Source: Tenacibaculum sp. 190524A02b
Lineage (GTDB): Bacteria; Bacteroidota; Bacteroidia; Flavobacteriales; Flavobacteriaceae
Length of the DNA: 64,000 nt
NCBI RefSeq assembly: GCF_964036645.1
Contig: NZ_OZ038525.1
Location: forward strand, 2,502,501 to 2,566,500
Direction of reading: 5' to 3'
Part shown: one piece after another, positions 60,731-64,000 of the stretch
Layout of the letters: each line of letters begins with the position of its first letter
Position numbering within the stretch: the stretch's first letter is position 1
Notes under the pieces: model-generated
What the model was told of the DNA's origin: nothing
Seen by the model: only the letters and a program-made list of their open reading frames with translations
The model's database searches: none
Position numbers and translations under genes: made by a program

Positions 60731-61069
60731 TTATTTAAGTAGTTTCTGTAGGCCTGTCATCAAAATTCTTTCTAAAATAACATATTCACCATCAGACAGA
60801 AACAACTCTTTTATTTCATTAAATAACTTATCTATCTCTACTTTTGAAGAATTAAACACTTCTAAAGTATCTTGAATTTTTTGAATACTTTGGTAATCGT
60901 TATCTTTTTTAAATTCTAATCTCATCTTATGATACATATCACTTCCAAACCTAGAAATAATCATATCTAATTCTTCTGATGTTTCTTTATAATCTGCATT
61001 CATACAGTAAATAAAAATGTACGTATACAGTTCTTGTACTGTCCAGTTTGTTTCAATTATTGTTTTCAT
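60731..61069 (-). CDS. Small helical protein of unknown function, likely in the low-oxygen regulon
   Basis: This 112-residue soluble, all-helical protein has NWTVQELYTYIFIYCMNADY, then TSEELDMIISRFG, then KIQDTLEVF and EIKELFLSDGEYVILERILMTG. The SDGEY..LER pattern and helix lengths recall TerB-like folds, but I cannot assign a family. Its promoter carries a Crp/Fnr-type box (61125-61136) and TAACTTTG (61094-61101) at exactly the spacing found at ccoS and usp, so it should be induced with the oxidase. It lies between that operon and hemN. Confidence 0.75.
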   Translation of the reverse strand: MKTIIETNWTVQELYTYIFIYCMNADYKETSEELDMIISRFGSDMYHKMRLEFKKDNDYQSIQKIQDTLEVFNSSKVEIDKLFNEIKELFLSDGEYVILERILMTGLQKLLK

Positions 61070-61093
61070 GACGCCTGAGTTTTAAGTTATACT

Positions 61094-61101
61094 CAAAGTT
61101 A
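61094..61101 (-). promoter_or_regulatory. -7 element of the small low-oxygen gene
   Basis: Minus-strand TAACTTTG fits TAnnTTTG, 25 bases before the ATG at 61069. Confidence 0.6.
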
Positions 61102-61124
61102 TCAATTAATTAACTAAAAAAGCA

Positions 61125-61136
61125 TGATATAAGTCA
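61125..61136 (-). promoter_or_regulatory. Crp/Fnr-type box of the small low-oxygen gene
   Basis: TGATATAAGTCA has the TGA-N6-TCA form, flanked by A and T (ATGA...TCAT). Its centre is 33 bases upstream of the centre of the -7 element. Confidence 0.65.
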
Positions 61137-61163
61137 TAAATATTTAACTAACAATAAATTACA

Positions 61164-62528
61164 CTAAACCGTCATAGAAAACAATTTTAGATTTGATTGT
61201 TTTTCGTATAATTTTTTATCAAATGCCATACAGATATTTCTAACAAATGGACGTGCTTTTTCTGGAACTTCTATCCCTATATCATCTATTATCACCAAAC
61301 CATCTTTTTCCATTTCTTGTAATTTATCTATGTGAAAAGACAAATTATTCACTTGTAATTTATTGTCTTGCCATGAAGTTTTAAAATGACACATAATATT
61401 TAAAATATGCTGACGAATAACCAGATCTTCTTGTGACAAAATATGTCCCCTAAAAATTGGAATTTCTCCATTATTCACCAGCCTTTCATATTCTTTAACT
61501 GTTTTAACATTTTGAGCAAAACCATACCAAGAATCAGATATTGCTGACATCCCTAAACCAATCATTAACTGTGTTTTATTAGCAGAGTACCCCATAAAGT
61601 TTCTATGTAATGTTTTACTTTGTGAAGCTTTGTATAAGGAATCTGTAGGCAACGCAAAATGATCCATTCCTATTTCTACATATCCTATTTCTGAAAATAG
61701 TTTTTTTCCTATTTCATACAATTTTCTTTTTTCATCACCATTGGGTAAATCATTTTCATTAAAACCTCTTTGTCCTACTCCTTTTACCCAAGGTACATGT
61801 GCATAGCTGTAAAATGAGATTCTATCTGGTTGTAATTCTTTTGTTTTATTAATGGTATCAATTACATTTTCTTTTGTTTGAAATGGCAATCCAAAAATTA
61901 AATCATGACTAACAGAAACATATCCAATTTCCCTAGCCCATTTTGTTACTTTTTCAACCTCTGAAAAAGTTTGCTCTCTATTAATTGCTTTTTGTACTTC
62001 TTCATTATAGTCTTGCACCCCAAAACTAACTCTTGTAAAACCAACATCATAAAGTGCTTGTAATTGCTCTTTGCTTGTATTATTAGGGTGTCCTTCAAAA
62101 CTAAATTCATGATTTGGGTGTTTAATAGCATAATCAAACAATCCATCCATTAACCTTAAAAGTTCTTCTTTTTGAAAAAAAGTAGGTGTGCCACCTCCTA
62201 AATGAATCTCCTTAACCACAGGTGTTTCATCAACTAAATTGGTATATAACTGCCACTCTTTTAAAACAGTATCTATATAAGGTTTTTCTAATTCATGTCT
62301 TTTAGTTATATGTTTATGACATGCACAAAACGTACATAAACGCTCACAAAATGGTAAATGAATGTACAAACTTATTCCTTCTGTTTGATTACTTTCTTTA
62401 AATGACTTTTTAAAAGATTCTATCCATTTGTCTATAGAAAATGTGTTTGAATCCCAATAAGGCACTGTTGGATAGCTAGTATATCTTGGCCCTGGTATAT
62501 TGTATTTTTGAATGAGTGATTCCATCAT
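61164..62528 (-). CDS. hemN: Oxygen-independent coproporphyrinogen III oxidase
   Basis: In this 454-residue protein, GPRYTSYPTVPYW is the HemN start and CERLCTFCACHK (Cys61, 65 and 68) is the radical-SAM CX3CX2C motif. IHLGGGTPTFF and FSFEGHPNNTSKEQLQAL with GFTRVSFGVQDYNEEVQKAINR are typical, and the C-terminal HemN domain is present. It makes protoporphyrinogen without oxygen and so supports haem supply to the cbb3 oxidase at low oxygen. It follows deoD by 4 bases, an unusual partner. Its own promoter is not visible. Confidence 0.96.
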   Translation of the reverse strand: MMESLIQKYNIPGPRYTSYPTVPYWDSNTFSIDKWIESFKKSFKESNQTEGISLYIHLPFCERLCTFCACHKHITKRHELEKPYIDTVLKEWQLYTNLVDETPVVKEIHLGGGTPTFFQKEELLRLMDGLFDYAIKHPNHEFSFEGHPNNTSKEQLQALYDVGFTRVSFGVQDYNEEVQKAINREQTFSEVEKVTKWAREIGYVSVSHDLIFGLPFQTKENVIDTINKTKELQPDRISFYSYAHVPWVKGVGQRGFNENDLPNGDEKRKLYEIGKKLFSEIGYVEIGMDHFALPTDSLYKASQSKTLHRNFMGYSANKTQLMIGLGMSAISDSWYGFAQNVKTVKEYERLVNNGEIPIFRGHILSQEDLVIRQHILNIMCHFKTSWQDNKLQVNNLSFHIDKLQEMEKDGLVIIDDIGIEVPEKARPFVRNICMAFDKKLYEKQSNLKLFSMTV

Positions 62529-62532
62529 CTAA

Positions 62533-63231
62533 TTAAGCTATTTCTATAGCCAAGGCTACCATTTCTTTAAATGTTTGTTCTCTTTCTTCTGAAGAAGTTC
62601 TCTCTCCTGTTACTAAACTGTCTGAAATAGTAAGAATAGATAATGCTTCTACTTTATTTTTTGCTGCGATGGTATATAATGCAGCTGTTTCCATTTCTAC
62701 GCATAAAACTCCAAAATCTGCCCATTTCTTATAACTTTCAAAATCATCAGCGTAAAATTCATCGGAACTGAGTACATTCCCTGCTTTTAACACTATTTCT
62801 TTTTGTGCTGCTACTTGCATAACTTTTTGTAGTAATTTGAAACTTACTGTAGGTGCATAGTCTGCACCATTAAAACGAATTTTGTTTAACCCTGAGTTTG
62901 TGGAAGCAGCTAATGCTATTACTATATCTCTGATTTTAACTTCTTTTTGATATGAACCTGCTGAACCAACTCTAATAAGTTTTTTAACACCATACTCATT
63001 AATTAACTCATGTGCATAAATTAATGCTGATGGTACTCCCATTCCTGTTCCTTGGACTGAAATTCTTTTTCCTTTATAAGTTCCTGTAAACCCTAACATA
63101 CCACGCACATTGTTATAACAAACAGGGCTCTCTAAAAATGTTTCTGCTATCCATTTTGCTCTAAGCGGATCTCCAGGTAATAATACCGTCTCTGCTATTT
63201 CTCCTTTTTTTGCTTCTATATGTACGCTCAT
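62533..63231 (-). CDS. deoD: Purine nucleoside phosphorylase DeoD-type
   Basis: In this 232-residue protein, [66 protein letters not shown] and [15 protein letters not shown] are the DeoD motifs (phosphate binding, then the MET-A base/ribose site). Asp204 region (ILTISDSL) supplies the acid. It splits purine (deoxy)nucleosides to base and ribose 1-phosphate. It sits between deoC (11-base gap) and hemN. Confidence 0.96.
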   Translation of the reverse strand: MSVHIEAKKGEIAETVLLPGDPLRAKWIAETFLESPVCYNNVRGMLGFTGTYKGKRISVQGTGMGVPSALIYAHELINEYGVKKLIRVGSAGSYQKEVKIRDIVIALAASTNSGLNKIRFNGADYAPTVSFKLLQKVMQVAAQKEIVLKAGNVLSSDEFYADDFESYKKWADFGVLCVEMETAALYTIAAKNKVEALSILTISDSLVTGERTSSEEREQTFKEMVALAIEIA

Positions 63232-63242
63232 GTAATGCTTTT

Positions 63243-63911
63243 TTAGTAAGATCCGTCTTTTATATTTCCTTCAGTAACCAAAGCTACTCCAGATGATGTT
63301 CCTAAACGAGTTACTCCGATTTTTATATATGTCTGAGCTGTGGCTATGTCTCTAATACCGCCTGCAGCTTTTATTTCTATTTTATTTTTTGCTATTTCTT
63401 TCATAACAGTAACATCCTCAACTGTGGCTCCATTTGTTCCAAACCCCGTAGAAGTTTTGATAAAATCTGCTCCTGCATTTATAGCTAATTGACTCACTTT
63501 TTTTATTTGCTCTTGAGTTAAATAACAATTTTCAAAAATTACTTTTAATGTATAATGCCCAATTGCTAATTTAACTTGACGGATTTCTTCTTCTACTTTC
63601 TCATATTCTCCGTCTAATAAGTTTCCTATATTAATAACCATGTCTATTTCTTCTGCTCCATCAACCACTGCTTGCCTAGCTTCAAATATTTTTGACTTGG
63701 CACACATTGCTCCTAACGGAAAACCAACTACTGCAGCTACTTTTACATTGCTCCCTTTTAATTCTTCTTTAGCTAATGCTACATAGCTACCGTTTACACA
63801 TACCGCATAGAAATTATGAGTTTTAGCTTCTTTACATAAATGAATAATATCTTTTTGAGTTGCTGTTGCTTTCAATAAAGTATGATCTATATATTGGTTT
63901 ATGTTATCCAT
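63243..63911 (-). CDS. deoC: Deoxyribose-phosphate aldolase
   Basis: In this 222-residue protein, [55 protein letters not shown] (Schiff-base Lys152) and IKAAGGIRD (Lys181) are all conserved. It splits deoxyribose 5-phosphate into glyceraldehyde 3-phosphate and acetaldehyde. It is the first gene of the deoC-deoD-hemN run. The length is normal. Confidence 0.97.
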   Translation of the reverse strand: MDNINQYIDHTLLKATATQKDIIHLCKEAKTHNFYAVCVNGSYVALAKEELKGSNVKVAAVVGFPLGAMCAKSKIFEARQAVVDGAEEIDMVINIGNLLDGEYEKVEEEIRQVKLAIGHYTLKVIFENCYLTQEQIKKVSQLAINAGADFIKTSTGFGTNGATVEDVTVMKEIAKNKIEIKAAGGIRDIATAQTYIKIGVTRLGTSSGVALVTEGNIKDGSY

Positions 63912-63934
63912 ATTTATTTTATTTTGTAACTAAT

Positions 63935-63942
63935 TAAATTTG
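63935..63942 (+). promoter_or_regulatory. -7 element at the right edge
   Basis: TAAATTTG fits TAnnTTTG on the plus strand, divergent from deoC. Confidence 0.35.
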
Positions 63943-63947
63943 TAGCA

Positions 63948-64000
63948 ATGGTAGTAAATAATACTATACTAATAGAGCTTAGAGGCATTAAAATAGCTGC
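63948..64000 (+). CDS. Possible start of a gene leaving the window
   Basis: An ATG at 63948 opens a frame to the edge (MVVNNTILIELRGIKIA). A -7 element ends only 5 bases before it, so either the message is nearly leaderless or the true start lies beyond the window. Too little is seen to name it. Confidence 0.3.
   Translation, partial: MVVNNTILIELRGIKIA

Overview
The window looks like chromosome from a low-GC member of the Flavobacteriaceae; Tenacibaculum or a close marine relative would fit, but the genus is inference. Direct support: promoters of the Bacteroidota type (TAnnTTTG), secreted proteins with C-terminal type IX secretion (T9SS) sorting domains, GEVED and PKD modules, a tmRNA whose tag reads GENNYALAA, a fused ccoNO gene and a TamB/TsaD divergent pair.

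Layout. 0-7.4 kb is accessory: three tandem paralogous lipoprotein genes (the first cut by the window edge), a tiny lipoprotein, a small HTH gene, a three-gene operon of unknown function, a DUF6261-like gene, and much intergenic repeat DNA (heptamer tandem repeats and a 208-bp element with terminal inverted repeats). 7.2-21.3 kb is a defence island: four 42-bp direct repeats, a WYL-domain regulator, a protein joining an N6-methylase-like domain, a half HsdS-like target-recognition domain and a histidine-kinase module, its receiver-domain partner, a DUF2130 nuclease-like protein, hsdM, hsdS, a HARE-HTH/nuclease-like protein and hsdR. 21.7-42.7 kb carries secreted and surface proteins (LRR, two subtilases, GEVED/PKD), two double-glycine-leader-type small peptides, a membrane AraC regulator, ssrA, and assorted housekeeping genes. 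42.7-53.5 kb holds the operon tamB-DUF368-DUF368-aroE-DUF349 and, divergently, tsaD and a glyoxalase-like gene with a perfect internal 78-bp duplication. 53.5-64 kb is the microaerobic block: usp, the cbb3 oxidase operon ccoS-ccoNO-ccoQ-ccoP-ccoG-fixH-tauE/safE-like, a small unknown gene, and deoC-deoD-hemN.

How it fits together. The most notable system is the type I restriction island coupled to what looks like a two-component phosphorelay. The 829-residue protein has methylase motifs with a deviant catalytic tetrapeptide (TPPF), an HsdS-like domain, an H-box (HILGKPL) and a complete GHKL ATPase. Two bases downstream lies a protein with every receiver phosphorylation residue. This pair and the DUF2130-hsdMS operon share a 17-bp promoter motif at an identical distance from the -7 element, suggesting co-regulation. 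The second strong signal is a Crp/Fnr-type box (TGA-N6-TCA) centred exactly 33 bp upstream of the centre of a TAnnTTTG element at three promoters (usp, ccoS and the small gene beside hemN), which points to one low-oxygen regulon.

Limits: everything was read by eye. Family names rest on recognised motifs, not on searches, and positions inside proteins are approximate to a few residues.
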